A DNA stretch of 45,250 nt, from positions 1 through 45,250 of the forward strand of contig HF998228.1 of the NCBI GenBank assembly GCA_000433255.1. The letters are read 5' to 3'. A model generated the notes under the pieces. The model saw only the letters and a list, made by a program, of their open reading frames with translations. It did not search any database and was not told where the DNA came from. Position 1 is the first letter of the stretch, and each line of letters starts with the position of its first letter. The position numbers and the translations under genes were made by a program. This stretch comes from Coprobacillus sp. CAG:605. GTDB lineage: Bacteria; Bacillota_I; Bacilli_A; RF39; UBA660. This document shows positions 25,943-33,467 of this stretch, piece after piece.

Positions 25943-25947
25943 GCTAC

Positions 25948-25974
25948 AAAAAAACTTAGTATTTCTACTAAGTT
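25948..25974 (-). terminator. Terminator of rpsD
   Basis: On the minus strand AACTTAGTA (25974-25966) and TACTAAGTT (25961-25953) form a perfect nine-pair stem with loop GAAA, followed by T bases down to 25948. Confidence 0.9.
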
Positions 25975-25982
25975 CTAAGTTA

Positions 25983-26585
25983 CTATCTATTATAGTATTC
26001 AACGATTAATGATTCGTTAATTTCTTGGTTAAGTTCACTTCTATCTGGATAACGAAGGAAAGTACCAGTTAACTTATTCTTATCAAATTCAACAAAAGCT
26101 GGATAGTTTAAAGTAGCTTCAACAGCGGCCTTAATAGCAGCATGATTTAAACTTTGTTCTTTAACACTAATAACGTCTCCAGGTTTGCAAGTATATGAAG
26201 GAATATCAACCTTAACACCATTTACCATAATATGTCCATGATTAACAACTTGTCTAGCAGCACGACGTGTACTTGCCATACCCATACGATAAACAAGGTT
26301 ATCAAGTCTACTTTCAAGTAAACGAAGTAAGTTTTCACCAGCAATACCTTTCATTTTACTAGCACGTTCAAAAGTTTTCTTAAATTGTTTTTCATTTAAA
26401 CCATACATAAATCTAACTTTTTGTTTTTCTTGTAACTGAACACCATATTCACTTAATTTTCTTCTTCTATCAGTTCCATGAATACCAGGAGCATAAGGTC
26501 TTTTAGCTAAATCCTTACCATTTTCTAAAGTAGAGAAACCAAGTCTTCTAGATTTTTTGTATCTTGCACCAGTATATCTTGCCAT
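25983..26585 (-). CDS. rpsD: 30S ribosomal protein S4
   Basis: This primary 16S rRNA-binding protein of the small subunit is 200 residues, as usual. It begins ARYTGARYKKSRRLGFS, has the YGVQLQEKQKVRFMYGL segment and the S4 RNA-binding domain LESRLDNLVYRMGMASTRRAARQVVNHGHIMVNG. GGAGAA precedes the ATG. As in other Bacillota it is monocistronic and stands outside the alpha operon, behind a long leader that probably allows feedback by S4 itself. Confidence 0.98.
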   Translation of the reverse strand: MARYTGARYKKSRRLGFSTLENGKDLAKRPYAPGIHGTDRRRKLSEYGVQLQEKQKVRFMYGLNEKQFKKTFERASKMKGIAGENLLRLLESRLDNLVYRMGMASTRRAARQVVNHGHIMVNGVKVDIPSYTCKPGDVISVKEQSLNHAAIKAAVEATLNYPAFVEFDKNKLTGTFLRYPDRSELNQEINESLIVEYYNR

Positions 26586-26742
26586 AATAATTCTCCTTTC
26601 TTTGTATTTGCAAATAAAGGATTTTCCAATACCTCTAGAGGGAGTTTATCTTAGAACTTTCTCTAAGGCAGTCTTAGATACTAATTCACTAACTCGGGAT
26701 AAACACATTCTAAAAATATATAGAAACTGCCAAATAATTGCA
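26586..26742 (-). promoter_or_regulatory. rpsD leader, candidate S4 autoregulatory RNA
   Basis: About 155 bases lie between the likely transcription start and the rpsD ATG. They can form competing stems such as CTAAG/CTTAG, CTTAGA/TCTAAG and the self-complementary CCTCTAGAGG (near 26631-26640). In Bacillota the rpsD leader binds S4 through a pseudoknot; whether this one has that fold was not established. Confidence 0.45.
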
Positions 26743-26747
26743 TTATT

Positions 26748-26777
26748 AATCTACCATATTTCATGTTCTTTTGTCAA
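26748..26777 (-). promoter_or_regulatory. Promoter of rpsD
   Basis: Consensus TTGACA (26777-26772, minus strand) lies 18 bases from TAGATT (26753-26748). Confidence 0.6.
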
Positions 26778-26868
26778 ATGATTCTTACTAAAAATACAGT
26801 ATTTTCATCTAAAAAGTTCATTTCAAACCAAAAATAAGCTATTTAAGACATAATTTGTGTTAAAGTGA

Positions 26869-26897
26869 TTGACCAATGATAAAATTATAGATATAAT
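26869..26897 (+). promoter_or_regulatory. Promoter of the small gene at 26958
   Basis: TTGACC (26869-26874) and the perfect TATAAT (26892-26897) are separated by 17 bases. The 372-base gap 26586-26957 otherwise holds only the rpsD leader and promoter; nothing else was seen. Confidence 0.75.
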
Positions 26898-26957
26898 TCT
26901 AATTAATAAATATTAATATTAATTTTAACAATAACTAACTAAAGGAGAATAATTAAA

Positions 26958-27410
26958 ATGTTAGAAGAAAAAATTAAAAAGAGCCTAGACATAGAAGCTC
27001 AAAAAGTTTGTGCACAACTAGTTCACGAATATAATAAAAATAAAGAAAAAAAAGTTAATAAAAAGTTTGATGATATCGTAGCTTCCCGTATCGATAAATC
27101 ATATCTAATCTTTAAAAATTACATCACCTCATCTGTAATTAAATCAATTCCTGACGGCTATTTTCTTGATCCTTCCAATACCTATATCTTCCTAGACCAA
27201 GTAAAATTCTTTACCATGTATGAAGAACTAACTAAAAAACATAACGAAGAACAAGATAGTAAGCATGCCACACTACTTGAAAGACTTCAAAACAATATTG
27301 CGAAAACCAGCGACATTGTTAAAGCCATTAACAAAACCCTTAAAGGAAAAAGTCTTAGTGAAGAAGAAATATTCGAGTTAATAGGGGAACTAGAATGTCA
27401 AAAAAAATAA
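26958..27410 (+). CDS. Small helical protein of unknown function
   Basis: I do not recognise this 150-residue protein. It is soluble, charged and mainly helical: an N-terminal Lys-rich helix (EEKIKKSLDIEAQKV), a central part with the only aromatic cluster (KSIPDGYFLDPSNTYIFLDQVKFF) and a C-terminal helix pair ending LSEEEIFELIGELECQKK. No catalytic motif, signal or membrane segment is visible. A near-consensus promoter and an AAAGGAG ribosome site mark it as a well-expressed real gene, and it shares a bidirectional terminator with the convergent XRE regulator. Confidence 0.7.
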   Translation: MLEEKIKKSLDIEAQKVCAQLVHEYNKNKEKKVNKKFDDIVASRIDKSYLIFKNYITSSVIKSIPDGYFLDPSNTYIFLDQVKFFTMYEELTKKHNEEQDSKHATLLERLQNNIAKTSDIVKAINKTLKGKSLSEEEIFELIGELECQKK

Positions 27411-27430
27411 TCTCTTGCAGATTATTTTTT
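27402..27430. terminator. Bidirectional terminator between the small gene and the XRE regulator
   Basis: AAAAAATAATCT (27402-27413) and AGATTATTTTTT (27419-27430) are perfect complements around CTTGC, giving an A run on one side and a T run on the other. It overlaps the 3' ends of both genes. Confidence 0.85.
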
Positions 27431-27682
27431 GTACATATAGACTCTCATTGGTAAATTTATGGCTTTATTTGCAGTTTTCTCACTAAATAAAAGCTCCACA
27501 TCAATACCTAAAGATCTAGCTATAACATCAATATTACGACAAGTTAAGTTTGCATTACCACTCTCAATAACACTGATATAAGCCATTTTAAAATTAGTTA
27601 TCTCTGAAAACTTCTCTTGCGTTAAACCTTTTTGATAACGGTACCATCTTGTATTTAAGCCAACTCTTTTCATTGCATCCAT
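27422..27682 (-). CDS. XRE-family helix-turn-helix regulator
   Basis: The 86-residue protein is a single Cro/C1-type domain: LNTRWYRYQKGLTQEKFSEITNF, the recognition helix region KMAYISVIESGNANLT and CRNIDVIARSLGIDVELLF, then a short tail. It should bind DNA as a dimer. The start at 27682 is supported by AGGTGG upstream on the minus strand; a start six codons earlier would include that site in the coding region. It has no obvious partner toxin or phage gene next to it, so its target is unknown. Confidence 0.85.
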   Translation of the reverse strand: MDAMKRVGLNTRWYRYQKGLTQEKFSEITNFKMAYISVIESGNANLTCRNIDVIARSLGIDVELLFSEKTANKAINLPMRVYMYKK

Positions 27683-27926
27683 ATTAACACCACCTAACAT
27701 AATTGACCAAATAAATAATTTATTTATACTTATGATTATAATTATTTGATATCTTTAAATTAATACCAGTAAAATATATTAACATATAGAATAATAAAAC
27801 TGTACAATTTATCCATAATATCAGCAATCTTTACATACCTACCATTATCATACCCAAATATTAAAAATTTAGTATATCCTTTCTTTACAAATTGTGATAA
27901 AATATTTTTAGACTAGGAGTGAAAAT

Positions 27927-29645
27927 ATGAGTAGTACGACCTTTATTTTAATTGGAATTACATACTATATTGTATCAATAATTATTATCATTGTAGTGTT
28001 AAATATAATAAATAAAAAAGATCGTACTAAGTATCTTAATTCCATAAATAACTTAGAAAGAGAAAAAAACTTAATCATATCCGCTGGTATTTTAACCGAA
28101 CTTAACAAAGTAGAAAATCTAATTAATAATGATACCATGAAAGAAATGTATGACGATTGGCAAAAACGTTTTAAAAAGATCAAAGAAGAAGAAATTCCTA
28201 AGATAACAGACTCTCTAATAGAAATTCAAGACCTATTCGATCATAAAAAATATCATGACCTAAAATCTAAACTAGCCAAAACCGAACTTGATATCTACTA
28301 TGTTAAAACTCAAAGTAATTACCTACTAAAAGAAGTCAAAGACATAACTTTAAGTGAAGATAAAAATAGAGAAATAATTACTAAGTTAAAAGCTAAATAT
28401 CGTAGTATCATTACTAAATATAATAATAACAAAAATGAATATCAAGCTATTATGGCTCCTGTCGAACTCCAATTTGAAAATACCGACAAATTATTCAGTG
28501 CTTTCGAAGTTCATATGGAAAATAATGATTATCAAAGTGTTGATAAAATAATTAAAGCCCTAGACACTATTGTAGGAAACCTTGAACTAGTTATTGAAGA
28601 AGCACCTTCCATCATTTTAATGAGTACTAAACTTATTCCTAAACGTATGAAAGATGTTTATATCGAAGCTGAAAAGCTAAGAAAACAAGGCTACAACTTA
28701 GATTATTTAAATATAGAATATAACTGTGAAGAAGCTAATAAAAAAATAACTGATATCATGGAACGTTTAAATGTTTTAAATATCGAAGACTCTACCGTTG
28801 AACTTAAAACTATTATGGATTATTTTGACGGGTTATATCATGATTTTGATAAAGAAAAGATAGCTCGTAAAATATTTGAAGATTACATTCGTACTATCTT
28901 AGTTAAAACTAATAAATTTGAACGCATAAATAATGATTTAATAAGAAAAGCCAAAGACTTTAAATATAGTTATGACTTAAAAGACGAAGATTTTAAAATA
29001 CTAGATGTCTTAAAAGAAGACTTAAAAGGTATCAAACATGACTATGATGAGATAATAACTGCTCATCGTAGTAAATCATTTGCGTACTCACGCCTTGCTA
29101 AAGAAATGGAAGAGTTAAACGTAAGATTATCTAAAGTCGAAGAAAAACTTGACTATGCCCTAAAGAACTTAGGCAGCCTAAAAGAAGACGAAGTCCGTGC
29201 TCGTGAACAATTAGACGAAATAAAAGAAATCTTAATTAAAGCTAAAAGTAAAATCAATAGTTACAAACTACCAGTGGTTCCCAAAAAATACTATGTTGAA
29301 CTTGCCGAAGCCACTAACGCTATTAAAGAAATGATTAAAGAGTTAGAACGTCAACCAATATCTATTAAAACCCTAAATATAAGGGTAGATACAGCTCGTG
29401 ACCTCGTTCTAAAACTTTATAATACCTCAAAAGAAATTGTTAAAACTTGCTATCTTGCTGAAATGAGTGTTGTCTATGGTAATAGATACCGTACAACCAG
29501 TTCCAAAGTCGATGCTGGCCTAACTAGAGCCGAAATGCTATTTGAAAAAGGTAACTTCAAAGCTTCTTTAGAAAATTCCATTAATGCCATTAGTACCATT
29601 GAACCTGACTTTTACCATGATTTATTAAGTACATTTGAAAAATAA
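27927..29645 (+). CDS. ezrA: EzrA septation-ring regulator
   Basis: EzrA is a membrane-anchored spectrin-like regulator of FtsZ ring assembly. The 572-residue product has one N-terminal membrane helix (about 6-28, FILIGITYYIVSIIIIIVVL) and then coiled-coil bundles to the end, the same length and layout as Bacillus EzrA (about 560). Recognisable pieces are EEIPKITDSLIEIQDLFD, the STKLIPKRMKDVYIEAEKL segment and YGNRYRTTSSKVDAGLTRAE near the C terminus. The following gene is a cysteine desulfurase, as beside ezrA in Bacillus. AGGAGTG precedes the ATG. Confidence 0.88.
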   Translation: MSSTTFILIGITYYIVSIIIIIVVLNIINKKDRTKYLNSINNLEREKNLIISAGILTELNKVENLINNDTMKEMYDDWQKRFKKIKEEEIPKITDSLIEIQDLFDHKKYHDLKSKLAKTELDIYYVKTQSNYLLKEVKDITLSEDKNREIITKLKAKYRSIITKYNNNKNEYQAIMAPVELQFENTDKLFSAFEVHMENNDYQSVDKIIKALDTIVGNLELVIEEAPSIILMSTKLIPKRMKDVYIEAEKLRKQGYNLDYLNIEYNCEEANKKITDIMERLNVLNIEDSTVELKTIMDYFDGLYHDFDKEKIARKIFEDYIRTILVKTNKFERINNDLIRKAKDFKYSYDLKDEDFKILDVLKEDLKGIKHDYDEIITAHRSKSFAYSRLAKEMEELNVRLSKVEEKLDYALKNLGSLKEDEVRAREQLDEIKEILIKAKSKINSYKLPVVPKKYYVELAEATNAIKEMIKELERQPISIKTLNIRVDTARDLVLKLYNTSKEIVKTCYLAEMSVVYGNRYRTTSSKVDAGLTRAEMLFEKGNFKASLENSINAISTIEPDFYHDLLSTFEK

Positions 29646-29656
29646 AAGGAGATTAT

Positions 29657-30790
29657 ATGATATATTTAGATTATTCAGCCACAACCCCAGTTAGTTACGA
29701 TGTTTTAGAGTCATACAACAAAGCAACTCGTGATTATATTGGTAATGCCAATTCCATCCATAGCCTAGGTGTTAAATCCAAAGCTCTTTTAAATAGTGCC
29801 ACTAAACAAATAGCAGAACTTCTTAATATTAAAGAAAGTGAAGTCATATATACAAGTGGCGCTACTGAATCTAATAATATGGCTTTAATTGGTGCCATGT
29901 TACAATATAAAAATAGAGGTAACCACTTAATTGTTTCCAAGTTAGAACACCCATCAATCTACGCTATTTGTAACTACCTAGAAACTCTTGGTTTCCAAGT
30001 TAGTTATGTTAATAATGATACTGATGGTTTAATTGACTTTGAAGATTTAAAAAAGAAAATAAGACCTGAAACTATTTTAGTAAGTATCTGTGGTGTAAAT
30101 AGTGAAACTGGTGTAAGACAACCCCTAAAAACGATTAGACAAATAATTAAGAAAGAAAACCCTAATACGATATTCCATAGTGATTTAACACAAGCCTTTG
30201 GCAAAGTTAGTATTAATTTATTTGATGTCGACATGGCATCTATGAGTGGCCATAAAATATTCGGCCCTAAAGGTATTGGCTTACTTTATAAAAATAGCAA
30301 AGTCTCTCTAATTCCCATTATCCATGGTAGTACAAGATACAATAATCTTCGCCCAGGAACACCACCACTTCCTTTAATTGTGGCTCTATCTAAAGCTATG
30401 CGCCTAGCCCTAAACGACTTAGACCGCAAAGAAGCCTTTGTTAAACGTCTAAATGATAAGATAGTTAATGATATTTCACATTATAAGGATATTAAAATCA
30501 ATCAAACTAAGTATTCTATTCCTCATATTTTAAATATCAGTCTTATGAACATTAAACCGGAAAGCTTCGTCCATGCCATGGAAGAACACGAAGTATATAT
30601 AAGTACTAATACAGCTTGTTCCAGTGGCGAACTATCAACATCCGTTATGGCTATCTATAATGATAAAGCCCGTGCCACAACAACCATCAGAATAAGCCTT
30701 TCAAGTATCACCACATTAGACGAGGTTAATAAATTCTTAACTTTCTTCCATGGTGAATATCAAAAATTTATCAAACTAAAAATGAAATAA
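29657..30790 (+). CDS. Cysteine desulfurase
   Basis: This PLP enzyme takes sulfur from cysteine to an enzyme persulfide for Fe-S clusters or tRNA thiolation. The 377-residue protein starts YLDYSATTPVS, has YTSGATESNN, HSDLTQAFGK, the PLP lysine in MSGHKIFGPKG (Lys200) and the active-site loop NTACSSGE (Cys321), typical of class I NifS/IscS-like enzymes. Only 11 bases separate it from ezrA. In Bacillus the ezrA-linked copy (nifZ) is followed by thiI for 4-thiouridine in tRNA; thiI is absent here and a hairpin terminator follows, so its sulfur acceptor is encoded elsewhere. Confidence 0.95.
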   Translation: MIYLDYSATTPVSYDVLESYNKATRDYIGNANSIHSLGVKSKALLNSATKQIAELLNIKESEVIYTSGATESNNMALIGAMLQYKNRGNHLIVSKLEHPSIYAICNYLETLGFQVSYVNNDTDGLIDFEDLKKKIRPETILVSICGVNSETGVRQPLKTIRQIIKKENPNTIFHSDLTQAFGKVSINLFDVDMASMSGHKIFGPKGIGLLYKNSKVSLIPIIHGSTRYNNLRPGTPPLPLIVALSKAMRLALNDLDRKEAFVKRLNDKIVNDISHYKDIKINQTKYSIPHILNISLMNIKPESFVHAMEEHEVYISTNTACSSGELSTSVMAIYNDKARATTTIRISLSSITTLDEVNKFLTFFHGEYQKFIKLKMK

Positions 30791-30791
30791 T

Positions 30792-30815
30792 AAGAAGTGT
30801 CAAAAACTTCTTTTA
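30792..30815 (+). terminator. Terminator of the ezrA-desulfurase pair
   Basis: AAGAAGT (30792-30798) pairs with ACTTCTT (30806-30812) around seven bases and a T-rich stretch follows. Confidence 0.7.
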
Positions 30816-30895
30816 TTATGATTAAAACCCAAAAAATATCCCATATTAAAAATAGAATATGATATAATGAATGGGACTAGTAGAAAGGAACTATT

Positions 30896-32107
30896 ATGAA
30901 ATTTTGTGAATTAACCGAAACTGAATTTGATACTTTTAGTAAAGAAGTATCTTGCAAAAACTTTTTTCAATCTCTAGAAACTTTAAAACGTTATAAAAAT
31001 AATAAAGAAGAAGTCTACTTAGTAGGAGTTAAAGATAATGATAAAGTAGTTGCGGCATCTATCCTTGTTGCCTATAAAGAATCTAAATATTTTAACTATA
31101 AAACTTTTAATGCTTACAAAGGCTTTTTAATGGACTATTCTAATAATGAACTTCTTATATTTTTTACTAAAGAAATTAAAAAATTTATTAAGAGTAAGAA
31201 AGGCTTTAGATTATATGTTGATCCCTATATTGTTAGTGAACAAAGGGATACTGATGGTAAAGTAGTCGAAGGTGGCATAAATAATTTAAGTGTTAAAGAA
31301 TCTCTTCTTACTTTAGGATATCACTATATTGGTGAATATACCCAAGTAAAATGGAACTACTGCTTAGATATAAAAGGTAAAACTAAAGAAGAACTATTTA
31401 AAACCTTCAAACCTAATACTAGAAATAATATCAATAAAACCCTAAATAAATATTTATTAAACGTTAGAAAACTAACACTAGAAGAACTTCCTTTATTTAA
31501 AAAAATAACTGAAGATACCTGTGCTAGACGTGGGTTTAAAGATAAAACTTTAAAGTATTATCAAGATATGTACAAGGCTTTTAAAGATAAAGTTGTTTTC
31601 TATATTTGTGAATTAGATTGTGATAAATATATTACTAACTTAGAAAAAGAAATTGAAAGTGCTAACGAACGCATTATAACCCTTAGTGATTCACCTTCTA
31701 ATAAAAATCGCAAGTTATCCCTAGCACAAGAAGTTAAAAGTAATACTAAAAGAATTGAAGAAGCCAAAGCCATAAAAAAAGAGAAGGGCAACATTATTCC
31801 TTTATCGGCTGCAATGTTTATCCTTTGGGGGGATGAAGTAGTATATCTTTTCAGTGGCTCTTATGATGAATATATGAGTTTCTGTGGCCAATATCGCTTA
31901 CAATGGGAAATCATTAGTTATGCTTGCGATAATCACTATTCAAGATATAACTTCTATGGTATTAAAGATTTATTTAATCCTCAAGGTAAAGATTATGGTG
32001 TTTATGAGTTTAAGAAGGGCTTTAATGGTTATGTTGAAGAACTTTTAGGGGCGTTTGTTATTCCAACTAATTTACTAGGTAAAATTATCTATCTAATTAA
32101 GAAGTAA
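30896..32107 (+). CDS. FemABX peptidoglycan cross-bridge aminoacyltransferase
   Basis: FemABX proteins add amino acids from charged tRNAs to the lipid-II stem-peptide lysine on the cytoplasmic side. The 403-residue product shows both GNAT-like halves: FFQSLETLKRYKNNKEEVYLVGVK and FRLYVDPYIV, then KWNYCLDIKGKTKEELFKTF with NTRNNINK, and in the second half LFSGSYDEYMSFCGQYRLQWEII, RYNFYGIKDLFNP and YEFKKGFNGYVEELLGAFVI. Between them residues about 240-300 form the seryl-tRNA-synthetase-like coiled coil. Which amino acid is added is not predictable. AAAGGAAC precedes the ATG and terminators flank the gene, so it is monocistronic. Confidence 0.92.
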   Translation: MKFCELTETEFDTFSKEVSCKNFFQSLETLKRYKNNKEEVYLVGVKDNDKVVAASILVAYKESKYFNYKTFNAYKGFLMDYSNNELLIFFTKEIKKFIKSKKGFRLYVDPYIVSEQRDTDGKVVEGGINNLSVKESLLTLGYHYIGEYTQVKWNYCLDIKGKTKEELFKTFKPNTRNNINKTLNKYLLNVRKLTLEELPLFKKITEDTCARRGFKDKTLKYYQDMYKAFKDKVVFYICELDCDKYITNLEKEIESANERIITLSDSPSNKNRKLSLAQEVKSNTKRIEEAKAIKKEKGNIIPLSAAMFILWGDEVVYLFSGSYDEYMSFCGQYRLQWEIISYACDNHYSRYNFYGIKDLFNPQGKDYGVYEFKKGFNGYVEELLGAFVIPTNLLGKIIYLIKK

Positions 32108-32119
32108 AAATTATATTTT

Positions 32120-32146
32120 AGAAGAATGTACTTTCTTCTTTTTTTA
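32120..32146 (+). terminator. Terminator of the FemABX gene
   Basis: AGAAGAA (32120-32126) pairs with TTCTTCT (32133-32139) around six bases, followed by T bases to about 32146. Confidence 0.75.
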
Positions 32147-32166
32147 TTGCCAATTTTGTTTGTTTT

Positions 32167-32194
32167 ATGTCAAATTTATGTCAAATTTTGACAT
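32167..32194. promoter_or_regulatory. Repeat/palindrome upstream of the Rpn-type gene
   Basis: ATGTCAAAT at 32167 is repeated at 32178, where it forms the palindrome ATGTCAAATTTTGACAT (32178-32194). This is the size and symmetry of an operator. No nearby regulator is known to bind it. Confidence 0.4.
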
Positions 32195-32309
32195 TTTTGA
32201 AAAAACTTTGCCAAAAATGCAAAGAAAAAAAAGAAAATTGGCCCTTTTCCGGTAATAAAGAGTAGTGGAGGGATAGAATTTTCCCCTCTTAGAAAAATCG
32301 GAGGTTTTG

Positions 32310-32357
32310 ATGAAAAAACTAGCAAAAAATCTATGGAGAAGGGTGGTGATAAAATGA
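32310..32357 (+). CDS. 15-residue leader peptide coupled to the Rpn-type gene
   Basis: A strong ribosome site, GGAGG, lies five bases before an ATG that opens a short frame encoding MKKLAKNLWRRVVIK. Its TGA (32355-32357) overlaps the ATG of the next gene as ATGA. The spacing, the good ribosome site and the overlap suggest translational coupling or attenuation. The product is basic with a hydrophobic centre and may have no role of its own. Confidence 0.45.
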   Translation: MKKLAKNLWRRVVIK

Positions 32358-33295
32358 TCGACAGTATAATAAACGAGACTAAAGTTGTGCCGAGAAATAT
32401 TGTAGAATACAAAAAAATCAATCCAGATTATCAAATTCCACTGATTTATGACCGCCCTTTTAAAGCTGTTTGTAAAACATATAAAGAATTCATTAATAAA
32501 ATTCTAATCGAATTACTTGATATTAATCCCAAAAGCATTGAAGCATCTTATTTTGTTGATGCCGAATTACCCCTTGAGCAACACAGCAGTAAGAAAATGA
32601 TAACAGATTTATTATTACATGTTGACGATAATTTTCTTATTGATGTCGAAGCTTATTCAAGTTTCTCTGCTGGTAATGTTATTAAAGGTACTAACTATGC
32701 TTTTCGTATTGTTATAAGTGAAGAAGTTGATGGCAAAAATTATAAGAAATTAAGACTTATTCAAGTGAACTTTATTCGTGGTAAATATGATGCTGATTGC
32801 AATTATCTTACGGAAGGCTTTGCCATGAGAAGCAACCGAACTAATAAAGTAATGAAATATACGCCTGAATTTGTTTTTGTATATCTTGAAAATGTCGAAG
32901 AAATTGCTTATAATGAAACTAGGAATTGGTTATATAGAGCCTTAAAAATGTTAGTTAGTAGTAGTATTAAGGAAACTAAAATGCTAGCAGGTGATGATCC
33001 AATACTTAGTAAGGTGGCTTTCTTTATGAAAAATTATTCAAATCAATATAGTAATTTAATGTATATTAACGAGCAAGAAGAACAAGAAAAAGTATATAAT
33101 ACTGACATGGCTTTAGCTGCCGAGACTGGTGAGAATAAAGGTCGTCTTGAAGGCCGTCTTGAAGGTCGTCTTGAAGAAAAAAAAGCAATTGTTAAAAATT
33201 CTTTAGAGAATAATCTTGATATTGAAACAATAGCTAAGATTACTAACTTATCTATAGAAGAAGTTCAAAAGATTAAAGAAACTTTAGAAAGATAA
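32354..33295 (+). CDS. Rpn/PD-(D/E)XK nuclease family protein (putative transposase type)
   Basis: The 313-residue product matches the family of Rpn recombination-promoting nucleases: an N-terminal region with IPLIYDRPFKAVCK, then KMITDLLLHVDDNFLIDVEAYSS with Asp85 and Glu99 as likely metal ligands of the PD-(D/E)XK core, YAFRIVIS, and a C-terminal helical tail. The tail has the hallmark short repeat GRLEGRLEGRLE (residues 263-274, three 12-base copies at 33140-33175) and ends in a small helix-turn-helix-like segment DIETIAKITNLSIEEVQKI. Rpn proteins nick DNA and stimulate RecA-independent recombination. I take the ATG at 32354, with GGTGGTG upstream and overlap with a leader ORF. Confidence 0.82.
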   Translation: MIDSIINETKVVPRNIVEYKKINPDYQIPLIYDRPFKAVCKTYKEFINKILIELLDINPKSIEASYFVDAELPLEQHSSKKMITDLLLHVDDNFLIDVEAYSSFSAGNVIKGTNYAFRIVISEEVDGKNYKKLRLIQVNFIRGKYDADCNYLTEGFAMRSNRTNKVMKYTPEFVFVYLENVEEIAYNETRNWLYRALKMLVSSSIKETKMLAGDDPILSKVAFFMKNYSNQYSNLMYINEQEEQEKVYNTDMALAAETGENKGRLEGRLEGRLEEKKAIVKNSLENNLDIETIAKITNLSIEEVQKIKETLER

Positions 33296-33303
33296 CAACA
33301 AAG

Positions 33304-33331
33304 ATTCTACTTGAAAAAAGTAGAATTTTTT
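33304..33331 (+). terminator. Terminator of the Rpn-type gene
   Basis: ATTCTACTT (33304-33312) pairs perfectly with AAGTAGAAT (33318-33326) around five bases; T bases continue to 33331. Confidence 0.9.
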
Positions 33332-33413
33332 CTCCTAAACCTTAAGAAACTTAAAAACTTACCTAGAGTGAAGAAAAAGTAAAATATTGGTAAAATATTA
33401 GTCAACTTTCTAA

Positions 33414-33442
33414 TTGAAAAGTAGAAAAAAATTTAGTATAAT
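33414..33442 (+). promoter_or_regulatory. Promoter of ftsA-ftsZ
   Basis: TTGAAA (33414-33419) and TATAAT (33437-33442) are 17 bases apart, with transcription expected near 33449, 19 bases before the ftsA ATG. Confidence 0.75.
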
Positions 33443-33467
33443 TATCTATAAGGTAGGGAGGATACTT

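Noticed and set aside
33140..33175. CRISPR-like repeat
   Set aside because: Units are 12 bases, contiguous without spacers and in frame inside a coding region.
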